A stretch of 64,000 bases of DNA, from the NCBI GenBank assembly GCA_000711775.1, contig ARYC01017295.1, forward strand, positions 121,215 through 185,214. The letters are read 5' to 3'. Made by a program: the position numbers and the translations under genes. This document shows positions 33,042-44,307 of this stretch, in pieces. Under the pieces are notes generated by a model that saw only the letters and a program-made list of their open reading frames with translations, did no database searches and had not been told where the DNA came from. Position 1 is the first letter of the stretch; each line of letters starts with the position of its first letter. The stretch is from Oxytricha trifallax. Taxonomy: Eukaryota > Ciliophora > Spirotrichea > Sporadotrichida > Oxytrichidae.

Positions 33042-33832
33042 TCACATATCAAAGGAGCTTTTAAATGGGTATGGCTTCTCTTTCTTTTCTTCCTCTTGTG
33101 GCTTGCTAGGTCCCATCTTTTTTCACTTAGATCCAGCTCCTGAATCTATATTCATTCCTTCTGGTTTTTATATATCCTTGAAGAGTCTTTTACTGAGTTC
33201 ATGCTTTACTTGATATTATTTTTCTCTATTCAATTTGCTGCGCTCCTTCATCAAATATATAGCAGTGCCAGGTTTTTCTATAAAGTTAGAAGACTAAGCT
33301 TACTTGAGATGAAAGGATGCTTTTGCAGTTCCTACAGCCAGGTGTCACTTATTTTAATACCTTGCTTCTCTTTTTCTTCAGGAGAGATGCTGTAGCGTTT
33401 CTTGTGAGCTTCTTAAATAACTTCATTTAAGTACTCAGGTTTCAGAGTTCCAAGAACACCAAAGAAGAAGTTTCTCTCTGGCAACTTATTAGAAAGTTGC
33501 AGCTTTGATGGAAGGTAGATAGCAACATCTGGATCACTCATCGCATCATCATAGATGTTTGTCACTGAGATTTATTGGTAGTTAGGAATCTCAATCATCT
33601 TTATTTCATTAGTCTTGAAAGCTTTTTTATCTTCGCTTAGTAATGCTTTTAAGAATGAGATTTTAGTTCCATCATGCGTTGGTAAGAACAATCCAACTAT
33701 GGTTAATAAGTTGGTTATAGATGAAAAGTTACCTTGCTAAAATAAGTATCTGTAAAGGTCCTCTTTGCTTCGAAATTATCCTATTAATTTTTGAGATTAG
33801 AATCGCTTCATTGCATCATTCATTGACTCCAT
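33042..33832 (-). CDS. TBE-D 22-kDa protein with two introns; frame appears intact after splicing
   Basis: Starts MESMNDAMKRF. Introns at 33697-33732 (36 nt, GTAACT...ACCATAG) and 33278-33303 (26 nt, GTAAGC...TTATAG). Exon 2 is a single open frame (PTHDGTKISFLKALLSEDKK, NIYDDAMSDPDVAIYLPS, PERNFFFGVLGTLKPEYL, ISDTWLQELQKHPFIS) and exon 3 starts KKPGTAIYLMKERSKLNRE. I saw no break between start and the second intron, making this the best copy of the gene here. It ends ...KSSFDM at TGA. Function unknown; conserved WL.EL.KHP and GT.IYLMKE motifs. Confidence 0.85.
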
Positions 33833-34459
33833 CTTGTTTCCTCTTTCTATAAATGTTAATGAAATTTGAATTTATGGATATCCATACTAAGTTTACTAAA
33901 ATCTTATTACTAAATAGGGAGATCCTACTGGAAGTCAATCTTAAACAGTGATTTAGAGAAAGATAGAAAAGCTTTCTCCAAGTTTCAGACTTTGACTTCC
34001 ATTTTTATCAAACTTTCTCCATTAAATTGCTCCTAATAATAATAATTTAATTAGGTGGTGCTCCTAATTTAACTTAAACTTAATTAAGTGGTTAAATCAA
34101 AGTTCAAAACCGTATTAGGCGGTAAATTAAAAGTATTAAAATTTAAATCTTCCCCTCTTAATTTTACAAGAACATCTTTATGTGCTCCACCTAACCTCAC
34201 AAAATATATTTCGGTGCATTTTAATGGATAAAATGGATGAATTATTATATAAATTGTATCTAAAGTTAACATATATAAAATCGGTCTCTCATCCGCTTTT
34301 TTAGTCATTCTAAGAGAAATCTTAAAAAACTCCGTTCCAAAATTATATACAAGCAAACTTTGAATAGCTTGTATAATTATTAATAGTGTTTATTAAATGA
34401 GCGGTAACCTATAAAGAAAAGCGGCACTGCTTGGCATTATTCAGCAAGAGTTTTCATTT
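33833..34459. promoter_or_regulatory. TBE-D divergent spacer
   Basis: 627-base spacer between the 22-kDa and 57-kDa genes. Instead of the TAGTAC/GGTACC set of TBE-A/B/C it has related elements such as GGTGGTGCTCC and its near-inverse GTGCTCCACC, plus repeated AATTAGG and TTAATTAAG. The organisation is similar but the motif has changed, as if paired with a diverged binding protein. Confidence 0.35.
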
Positions 34460-35840
34460 ATGAATTAAAAGAAAATTGAGAAATGTGATGCCTCGACATA
34501 ATATGAACCAGAAATTATCTAAACATAAGCATAAGACTTTGAATAATAGTTCAATTGTTAAATAGAAACGAAGAGCTAAGAAATTTAATGCCAAAAAGCA
34601 ATAAAAATGGGATAAGAGGAGGAAGAGAAAACTGAAATAAAGGTATAGCATTTTTTCGAGTTATGTGAGAGAACCTTTACAAATAAATCTGCTCTCAAGC
34701 GCCATGTTATAGAGTAGCATTCCAATAAGCCAAGGTTATATCTTAAGCATGAGAAGATAGATGAAAAATATTTCTTCCCTCACTGCAAGAAGCAGTATAA
34801 TCATTCAAGAGATTTGAAGGTTCAATTAGAAAAGCTTCATGGTAAAAAGTTTGAGGTGATAGATCCAGAGACTGGAGAAGTCTTTCTACAAAAGAGAAAG
34901 CCAAGAGATCCCTTAAAGTCTCTTGAGTAAAGAGTAAAGAATGAGAATAAGCTCATAAAAGCTGTTAGAAACCTCCCTGTCTCTGAGATTGTTAAAATCA
35001 CACTAAAGATAGAAGCAATGAAGCTTCCAGTATTGAACGCGATTGACCTCAAAGATTGTATTGAAAGTTTTCTCATCCTAGAGGATAAATTTGAGAAGAA
35101 AGTAATAACAGATAAGCAGTATGCTTATAAGATATACCCGTTCAATTACTTTAGATGCGATGACAAGTATCAAATGAAATTTGTCAATGAGTATCAAGCC
35201 TTGACAAAAGCTAGAAATAGAGGATGCCAGGTTTATAATAAAGCTTGATGCAATATTGCTCAGCTAAGACCACGAAGCTTTTCGCTTACCGCTCTACTAA
35301 ATGTCTTTTAGGGACTATATTTAAGATTAAAGAATCGCCAAGGCAGCTCCAATAATCCTAACAAATGTAAGCTAAGGAATCTAGGAGCTTAATAACTTAG
35401 GATATGTTCACAGAGATTTGAAATCTGAGAATATAATGCTTGATTTCAATTCTCTCAGAGTGGTAGTCATAGACTTCAATAGATCATAAAGAGGGGAGGC
35501 CTCTGGATATGGAAATATTTTTGGCACTCCTGGTTGCTTTCCAAAAAGAGAAGACTGGAGAGATGGTGACATCAAGTGGGACACTTGGGCAGCAAAAATA
35601 GCTGAATGCGATATGCCAAGAAATGAATACTATAGCTGCAAAAGAGAGAAAGATTCAAAGCACAGAATACAGCTGTATCTAGACCATAATAAGATCAAGG
35701 GTAAAATGAGAGATATGGATGAGCAAATAATATAAAGACCAAACCACAGAGCAGTGTATACAATTGATTAAATTATGACATGGCTTTAAGATATATAGTT
35801 TAGAAAGTTAGCCCATGATGCTAAGGTATTGTTTGAGTGA
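34460..35840 (+). CDS. TBE-D 57-kDa protein: degenerate zinc fingers plus kinase-like domain
   Basis: Starts MNQKKIEKCDASTQYEPEI and stays open through the finger region. The first finger lacks its first Cys (FFELCERTF...KRHVIEQH) and the second is also degenerate (FPHCKKQYNHSRDLK). The kinase-like part has QYAYKIYPFNYF, GYVHRDLKSENIML (Ser for Pro), VIDFNRSQRGEA and GTPGCFPKREDWRDGD. One base is gained or lost near 35245, where the frame meets TGA after QVYNKA. It ends at TGA 35838-35840. This subfamily seems to have lost zinc binding while keeping the kinase-like core. Confidence 0.87.
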
Positions 35841-36254
35841 ATAATTACAATAAACCTCCCCTAATACACTCGCATTTACATTAAATTAAAACCATAATCC
35901 CCTACATAAACCCTAATAAAGTATGCGTTTATTGCTTCTTTTTATCAATCAAAAACTCAATCAACTACTGAAGGGGTTTTGTGGTTTTGATTGCTATAAT
36001 TTGGGATCCTTATAGATTTAGTCAATTTACTTTAGAGAAGTTATGCTCATATTTGTTTATAAGATTTTTTATCTAAGATTTTAGGTAAATTTCATACATT
36101 TAATGAATTCTTCATATTTAATCATTCTTTTATCTATCTGTGACAATTATATTCATATTTTTTAATTTAGCAGAAGTTTTCAGGGAATTTAGGCTTTTAT
36201 TTTTGAATATTGGCTATGCAGGATCTCTTTCGACTATCTTTAAAGGCTAATTCT

Positions 36255-36294
36255 AAATGATGAAATTGGCATTTTTATGTCAATTTCATCATTT
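36255..36294. repeat. 18-bp perfect-stem hairpin over a stop codon
   Basis: AAATGATGAAATTGGCAT and its inverse are separated by TTTT; only one G-T pair interrupts the stem. It lies at the 3' end of the small minus-strand gene and covers its TGA. It may be a 3' end structure or a tiny inverted-repeat insertion. Confidence 0.75.
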
Positions 36295-36849
36295 AAAGAA
36301 TAAGAATAAATAAAAATGTACTTTAGACTGTGAAGGTATCATTCTCTCGTTTTCAAGAACAGTTTCATAGTATTCCAAATACTTGTTAATTTAGATAAAC
36401 TCCAAGCATTAAATATTATTAAGGGATAATAGTTTAATTTTAAGTGTAGACATTTGTAATAAAAAGTGAGTTATTATTCTATTATTCTGAAACCCTTTTT
36501 ATATTAAAATTATAACATTTAAACATAAGGAAAATTAATGATTAACCCTTAATTTTTACAGAAGATACAATTTTAAAAGTTCTATTATTTAAGATTAACA
36601 AACAAAATAAAAATATTTCCAATAATTCTAGACTAAATCTATTAACTCAAAAATTTACTATTTAGCTTTATCTGAATCTGAAGATTTCTTAGAAGCAAAT
36701 TGAATAATTTTGCTTTCTTCCTCCTCCTTGCCAGAGTTTTTAGAAGAGGAAGATGATGACGAAATCTAAAGCACTATTTCTTTGTCTTTTTTAACTTAAA
36801 ATTGAGAATTAATTTATTGTAAAAATTGATCCAAAATATTTGAAAACAT
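36289..36849 (-). CDS. Small Ser/Lys/Glu-rich protein, 186 aa, unrecognised
   Basis: Starts MFSNILDQFLQQINSQFQV and continues through a serine run and an acidic segment (KNSGKEEEESKIIQFASK) typical of a coding region. The same frame stays open to a TGA at 36289-36291, with YLEYYETVLENERMIPSQ near the end. An open run of 187 codons is longer than expected by chance for this base composition, though the middle part (VCQSQIIELLKLYLLQ) is less convincing and might be an IES. No domain is recognised. Confidence 0.5.
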
Positions 36850-39348
36850 GACTTAATTTACATTATTTCACTGAGGACTGTTTGTCTCTTTAATCCATCG
36901 AGAGTGACCTATATCTTTTATTTTCTCTTATGGAATAAGGTTGTTTATTATAAAGTTTTTTAAATTAATTGAAATTTTCATATTTAAAGTTTTCTTAGTA
37001 ATCCTCATTGATATTCTGTTTTTTACTAAGGCCAATTATATTGAAAGAAGTAAGCAAGATCTCCTACAATAAATAAAGAGAAAATACTTATATTTTAAAT
37101 AACAATGTTAGCTTAATTCTCGGATTTTAAAAATCAAAATTTAATCTTAAAAAAATACTAATTACTTTCTTAAATAATAATTTTAAACATTTTTAAAGAT
37201 TATAAATTTGGGTTATGAGAATTATAATTTTATGTTGAATAGGGCATTAATTCAACTTAATTAGCTTCTAATTAAGAATTTGTTGATAAATTAATATTTA
37301 ATAAGTGTTTTTTTTATTAAGAATTATGTTTCGTGAATATATAATTTTTCTCCTTTAGCTCTTCCTTTCCTCAAAATCTGATCTCAATTTTGAGCTCAAT
37401 TTTAATTTAAATTTTCGTTACTTATATAATCTTTTATAAGGATAAATCTTAATTTGATAATTGCGTCATTAATTAAATGATGTCATGTTTCTTGTGGAGT
37501 TTTGAATTTCTTAAGCTTGCAAGAGATTAACTTGTCTTTTCAGAGTGACTCTTCTCCTTAACTCTTTAATTGACTGATTTTTCTAAATGCTAAAATAATC
37601 CCTAATCTAAGTTAATTAATTATGAAACAAATTCTTATTATTGAAATGATAAACATATTATTATTATACTATAAGCTTTAACTTGCTAATTTTATAAGGT
37701 GACTAGTTAAGAATACTCTTCATTAGATGCTTAGTTTATATTAATTATGCATAATTAAAAGTATTGAATGAATAAATATTTTATAAATTTCTTCTGTGAT
37801 TCTACTCATCATGAAATTGCTCTTAGTTTTTATATCTGCATTATGTTCAATTTAAATTAAAACTTTATCAAAACATTTATATTTTATTCCAAATTGTTAA
37901 TTAATGTCACTTTAATATATTACCTGCTCATTCGTGACGATTTACCTCAGAGAGACAGATGTTTTGAAAAATAATATGATCTATAATCTTTGAATTGTTT
38001 TGAAATCTTAAATTTTTTCATTTCTAAAAATTCTTTGTTTGGATTTATATCATGACTGGTAGTAAGATTTTGAGAGAAGAAATTTTATTCTTCGGTTTCG
38101 AAATAGATTTTGATATTTTGAGGTTTATGATAGAATGATGGTGAATTTTTTGATCACCTGTTTCAAGTTTAAAAAAATTTTGCTAATAAATATCTTTACA
38201 ATTTTATAATTTCATCACTAGATTCCCAAAAATTATCCATTTAAATAAATATTTCTCTTTTTAAAATAGTTCTAAAATCTAATAAAAATCATTATATTTA
38301 CATAACTGTATTTTTTGATTTACTGATTCTTAATATTTGCTTCAAAGAAAACATACTTTTTTCTTTTATGTTTCTTTAAATCAGTTTCACCACTATCATT
38401 TTTGAAAATAAATTATACTCCTAATATTTTATACAGTGAATATTTATTTTAGATGGTGAATCTGATTGATTAGAATTTATTTGGCACTTCTAATTTGTTT
38501 ACTTCATTACTTATCTTTTCTGTTTTGCTTTTACTGTGCATTTAAAAATGTACTTTAAAATATTGAATTACCCTGCATTTTCAATATAGATGGAAGTCTA
38601 ACTAATGATTTTTTGGGTTCTTAAAAAAATTAAATAGGCATTTATCAAAATATTTCAGGTTTACTTTTGTGAGTTAATAGATCATACTCTCGAATCTCGC
38701 TTTCATACTATTTTCTGAAAACAAACACGACCAAAGGCATTTTCTCTATTAAAGTTAATTTAAATATATTTGTTTTGTATTAGTAAAATTGTTTTTACCA
38801 CTTCAATTAATTTATTTGATTGAAGCTATTGCTTCTTTAGTTCTTAAGTGTTTTTAAAGCTTGGTATATTTATTTTATTTATAATTTTGGAATGGGAAGT
38901 TGCTTTAGTTGTTTGGGGAAAGATGTGTAACAATAATAAAATAGTGCATTATTTAAGGCAAAATGATTATATTTTAATCATTAAATATTATGACACTCAG
39001 TAGTTGTGTAATTAATTAAATAATAAATCCATTCACAAGCATTTATAATAAGAGGTATGAAACTTTTATCTAGACAAGAATATTCTTAAAAAGATAATTA
39101 AGTTTCATATTTTATTTTGACTTTAATTAAACAGTAAAACGTTTTCTTAAAAAGCGTTAATAAAAATAAGAACAATAAATTAATATATTTGAAATTATTT
39201 AATTGCCGATAAGAACTAAACTGTTCATAATTTCTAATAATATTTATACTGAATATTTGAATTTATTCAAGAACTTTGAAGACTGTTACTTATCAAGTAG
39301 TTTATATGAATTTATATACTTTAGGATTTTTAGAGCAAATTGTATTTC
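36850..39348. other. AT-rich region, no gene found
   Basis: About 2.5 kb of AT-rich sequence between the small gene and the 3' end of the coatomer gene. I see only short chance-length frames, no terminal inverted repeats and no RNA gene. Confidence 0.45.
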
Positions 39349-42300
39349 TCAGGAATTGACTGCTTCAAGCACAATGTTTGAAATAGTAGAGTTGAGAGAT
39401 CTCACTTGCATCTTAAGTACACATCCATATTCTTGATTGAATCCAATTTGGCTAGCAACCATAGTCATTTCGGAGTTCATAAAGGTACCTCTCAGATAAA
39501 GTCTGTGAACTTTCTCTGTTACGTTTACTTTATCAGAGCCATCACAGACTCCCATCCCGAAGAATTTGATTGCACCTGACACTGCTTCTTCCATTGACTT
39601 GAAAGGAATTTGGAAAGTTTAAGTTATCTCTGCTATGTTAGGATCTGATCCAAGAGCATCCCATGCATCTTTAAATTGACCTTGTGGTAGTGGACAGGGT
39701 TTAATTTAATCCCTGACTAAAATAACGACTTCATCGACATTATAATCTTCTTCATATGATCCGAGCTCATCTTTACTGTCAATATCGATTTCAGTAATTC
39801 TTAAGCTAAGCTTCTATTAAATCTTGGCTAGTGGGAAAGGATAGTTACTGCCTTACTTTGAAAGGACAGCATAAACGAATTTTTTCTCACCATACTTTAT
39901 AGATTAATCCTTAGGCAAATTAGCGACTTTCTAAATCTAAAGTCCATTCTGTGACTCTAAGTTTTGAATTTAAAGTTTAACTTCAGACAAAACTTAATCC
40001 TCTAAAGTGTTTGTGATTGAGTATTGAACAACTATAAAGCTGTAGAAGAAATATTTAATTGTTTAAACAACATATTCTGAGGTTTAATCGTTCACGTTTT
40101 ATTATGAACTTGTGTAGATAAGCTTAGAACTGTTAACTAAAGCTGAAAGATCATGGTTTGATTGTAAATTTTTCAATGAAATTTCATCTTTGAGCTGAAG
40201 TTTATTATTGATAAAGTATAATTGAAATGGAGAAATTGTAAATATAGAATGTTAATTTAAATATAAGTAATTATAACTGCAGCTAATTAGGAGTGTTTTT
40301 AATTCTAATTAGATTTCGATTTAATATTAAAATAAATATTGATATTAATAATTAGAGGTCTAGTGGTCGAGAGAGTTTCTATTGGTCTGGTGATCTAGTT
40401 GTCTGGCCGTATTTTCGGGGTCTGCAGTATGAAGCCAAGGATGCACCTGTTCAAAACGATGTAACTTGTGATCAATACTACATTAATGGAAGTGTGATTG
40501 ATGAATTCAACAATGACTCCGCTGTTACCGATTCCTATCTTCCAGACATTATTTTCTATCAATTCAGAATGAACATCCTTGTAAATTTTGAACTTTTTAC
40601 TATAGACATTGAAAAAGTTTCATTAGTTAGAACTGAGTCATTCACCCAGCCAGGCAGCTAGAACACCAGACCATCAGAAACTCTGTCAGATCACTAGACC
40701 ACTAATTATTTATATTAATATTTATTTAATTATTTTAATACTAAATAAAATTAGGATTAAGAACACTCCTAATTAGTAGCAGTTATAATAACTTATATTT
40801 AAATTTAAATTCTACTTTTAAAATTTCCCCATTTCAATTATACTTTATCAATATTAAGGTGCTTGAGTAATTTTGCTGATCTTATTATTAAATCATTTTA
40901 TTTTGCAAGATTTCTTCTAATTCCTTTTCCATTTTATTTCTCATTTGACTGGCTCTTGATTGTCCACCTTTCTTTGAGCACAGCATACGAGCCAAATCAA
41001 TTGCAATAGGTTCTTGACTATGCTCTAGATTTTATCTTGATTGCATTACATAAGCTTCAAGAGCATCAAAATCAATTGTTGTTTATGAATCGAAAATAAA
41101 TTGTCTTATTTCATCCTTTTCTAATGAACTTTCTGTTGTTGCATCTTCAATTTCATGGGTCATAGTCTCAACATCGCTTGATAGGAATTAGGAATCTCTC
41201 TTTTATTTCAACAAGTTGATATAAAAGAAAGCTCTCTCACGAACTTTATCATCTGAGTTAGTAAGACATTTTTACAAAAGAATCAATATGCTCTTTCTAA
41301 GAAATATAAATAAAATAATATTTGGGACTTTATGAGTAAATGTAGCCAATGCACTGACTGCAGCAGCTCTAATCACAGCTTTTTCAAGATTTACTCTATT
41401 GTAAATAAATCTAATGTACGAAGATGGATTCTTTGCTTTTGGACCTTCTTTTGCTAAGAAATTTATAATCTTGGTTTGAATATGTGCATGCTCACAATCT
41501 TCTATATGCTCAGCAAGGATCATCAAAGCTGCTTCTCTTTATGATGGGCATATTTCAATACTAGTATTTACTACTGATTCTCTGAATTGAACATTGTTTT
41601 TTTCTTTCATGCAATCTGTCAAAAATCTCAATAAAACATCAGCTTTGTGAGGAAGTCTATGATAAAAAAGTGCATTTGGTTAAATTGTTTCGATTTTGAA
41701 ATCTAATCCAAGATTTGGAAGATAATGGCTGATTTGTTTCAAAAGTTTTTGTACTGAATCTTCATTGCATGTCTTTAATAAAGTTGAAATAGCTAATGAA
41801 GCAACAGATCTGTTCATATCTGTAATCAATTTTTCTAATTCTGACTGACAGAGAGCAACCAAATTTGGTTGCTTTTTTGCAATTCTATTCATTACTCTAA
41901 GAGCAGCATATTTATTGACTGGCTTAGATTAGTTTGAAGCAAGAGAAACTAAAACTTAGAAATGTAATTCTACATTTACTGCAGCACAAAATACTTCGTA
42001 AAGTTCGCACATAGTTTTAGCTGCCTCATATTATACTGCATCTTCTTTTTTTGTCAAGCAACCCTCAATATATTTCAAAAAAGTCTAATAATTGTTTAGT
42101 TAAAAATTTCTTACATTGACAGTTTTTTAATCAATCAATGGATTCAAGATAAAGCTGTATTTTATGTATCAATTAACATTTTGTCATTGAATTATGAATT
42201 TTAACTTTTGTAAGCTGGAATAATAACTTCAAAATAGCCATCTAATCGTTCTTTTTTAACTCGAATAAAATTACTAAGGCTTGATATTATATAGGATTAA

Positions 42301-43269
42301 ATTAAAGATATTGAAGATTGCCATCTCCACTGTTGAGAAGCTTATATTAGATTTCATTTACAGATTTCTTTACTATTTCAGTAGATGAATGCTCTCCCTT
42401 TTTGTACAAATTTACCATTGATACCAAAGCAGCACTAGTAACATGATTACTTTTGTCTATTAAAGCTTATTTAAGGTATTTCTCTAAAGATTTAACATAT
42501 AGCTATCATAAATAGGATATTTAAATGTTATATCATATTATTACCAATCAAAATATGCAAAATAAAGACCAATAGAAAATAGTTTTATTCTATTAATTAG
42601 GTTAGTCAGGTTTTTATTTTTGGAGGTTATTTTTAATTAATTACAAAAGAATGCTTATAATTTACCTAAAACAAAACAAAATACCTCGTCGATAATTTTT
42701 GTGAGCACTCTTAAAGCATTAGCTTTGTACATTTCATTGTCATTTTAACCAACATCCTTAGTTAGCTGAGAGATGACAATGAATACTTCATTTTCATTAG
42801 CTTTTAATTCTTTGATGAACACGTACATAAGACGACGAAGACTTTAAGTTCCAGGAGTAAAACCTGGAATAGTTTAGTCACATTGAAGAAAATCTTTGAT
42901 TTATCAGCATCAGGAAAATCTTCTCCCTTAAAAATAGGATGTTTTAAAATAAAAAAAGTTACTTGATTCTTTAAGAAAATTATCTTATTCAAAAGATTCA
43001 CACATTTGCTCTCAAAATTTTTCATTAAAAATGTTTGATTCTTAAACAAGAGTTGTCTTATTGAGATTATTATTAGTTGATAATTATAAAATAATAGATT
43101 TAAAGATTACTGTAGGCATCATTGTATTCTATTAAAAAATAACATGAGAAACTGAATTTCAAAAGCTTGAATTAAATGCTTCTTAGATTTATTAAATATT
43201 TATAGTCATACCTGAAGAATCGTCGTTGTTGCCAAACTCGAGAGCATTTTTCAATTTACCCTTATACAT
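39349..43269 (-). CDS. COPG: Coatomer subunit gamma (COPI), split by a foldback IES and introns
   Basis: Starts [17 protein letters not shown]. The adaptin-like N-terminal solenoid is clear: [106 protein letters not shown]. The C-terminal appendage follows: [57 protein letters not shown] and [10 protein letters not shown] at TGA. Gamma-COP is a core subunit of the COPI coat for Golgi-to-ER vesicles. A 36-nt intron at 42927-42962 joins LKNQ to GEDFP. The foldback element at 40207-40852 separates solenoid and appendage. Two single-base shifts in homopolymers (near 43020 and 42860) break otherwise conserved sequence and may be assembly errors. Confidence 0.93.
40207..40852. mobile_element. Foldback element, copy 4, occupying an IES of the coatomer gene, with coding-like cargo
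   Basis: Ends ATTGATAAAGTATAATTGAA and its inverse, flanked by ATT on both sides. Arms of about 230 bases pair with modest divergence (TAATTAGGAGTGTT... and inverse; GGTCTAGTGGTC... and inverse). Between the arms, about 40430-40640, a plus-strand frame reads [53 protein letters not shown], which looks like real protein but continues into the right arm. The tip resembles that of copies 1-3 (ATTGCTAAAATATAATTGA). It interrupts the coatomer gene and should be removed during development. Confidence 0.8.
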
Positions 43270-43434
43270 CTTTTTTCCTGGTAATATTATTATTTAATTA
43301 TTTAAAGTCTGATGTGTGAATTAATTATTGCAAATTTTCGTATACTATTTCTGTATTAAAGTATAAGGTTAATTTAGAAAGTAAATGAATCTATGCTTAA
43401 ATATTTTTATTGCACTTGCGCACATTTTGTTTCA

Positions 43435-44082
43435 TCAATTTTAAGAATACAATATTTCCTGTTGCTATCTAATATAATTTTCAATATCTCTATAATAGAG
43501 CTCATAGAAATAAGTTTCCCAATTAGCGAATTTTTGTCTGTTTAAGTCTTCCATTTCTGAAATAGACAGTTTTAATTAAACTTCATTAAAGTTGGTTCTC
43601 GCACTTGCATAATAAATTTTAGGGTATTAAATAATGCCCTTCAATCTATGATTCTAAATATGAAGAGGAATCTATATATTTTGATCTTCTCCTGGTTACA
43701 GTTTCCATTGTTAGCCTTAGTGCTTTTAGAGGGTTTCATCAAGATTTAAGTAAATTCTCCAAACATCAGCTGCTGCATTATAAATAAAATCTGCAAATAA
43801 ATTTGAATTTACTTAATTATAGCAAAGGTTTTGACACTACGAGCTAAGATTTTCAAAATTTCATAGTTTTCTTTTTGTGCATTAAGAAGCTTTTCAAAGT
43901 TATCACTTAGATTAAATGAGTGGCTAATTATAAAGAATGAAAAATAATGATCAATTCATTTAGTTTTGTAAGTTCTCTCCATTTACTTTAATAACAAGTA
44001 TTAATACATAACTATCAATTATTATAAATACTCCATCCTCGCTGGATTTAAAAATCTTTTTCGGGAACAAAATTGTAGACAT
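43435..44082 (-). CDS. Unrecognised protein
   Basis: Starts MSTILFPKKIFKSSEDG, followed by GTATTT...GATAG, which may be a short intron. Further blocks read NFEKLLNAQKENYEILKIL, then ADFIYNAAADVWRIYLNL and a single frame to LSISEMEDLNRQKFANWE, TYFYELYYRDIENYIRQQQE and TGA 43435-43437. Frame changes near 43980 and 43800 mark introns or IESs. It lies 165 bp upstream of the coatomer gene on the same strand. The aromatic-rich C-terminus suggests a helical protein; no family is recognised. Confidence 0.6.
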
Positions 44083-44307
44083 GGTTGTACACTATTAGGG
44101 GTTTCTTACAATCTTGAAGACAGATGAAGAAGAATCATTATTGTTTGTTACAAAAATGACGGTTTTAAATTGGAAAGTCTAAATATACTTATATTTGGCA
44201 TTTATCAATTAATATTGAGAAAAATGATAAAAATTAAATAGATAAGTAGCCCATAACTATAGAAAGTTAAAATACATTAAATTATTTGATAATTTGCTTT
44301 ATATTTC

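Larger units (their letters stand above)
31842..35989 (+). mobile_element. TBE-D, full-length element of a diverged subfamily
   Basis: 4148 bp flanked by ATT (31839-31841 and 35990-35992). Its inverted ends are related to each other (AAAAC...CTTCAGTAGTT...GATTGAGTTTTTG, then AATAAACGCATACTTT) but differ from TBE-A/B/C just inside the telomere-like tip. Gene order is as in TBE-B. Protein motifs are alignable but clearly diverged, as expected for one of the other known TBE families. The left tip is more decayed (TAAAACTCTAAAACCTC) than the right. Confidence 0.92.
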
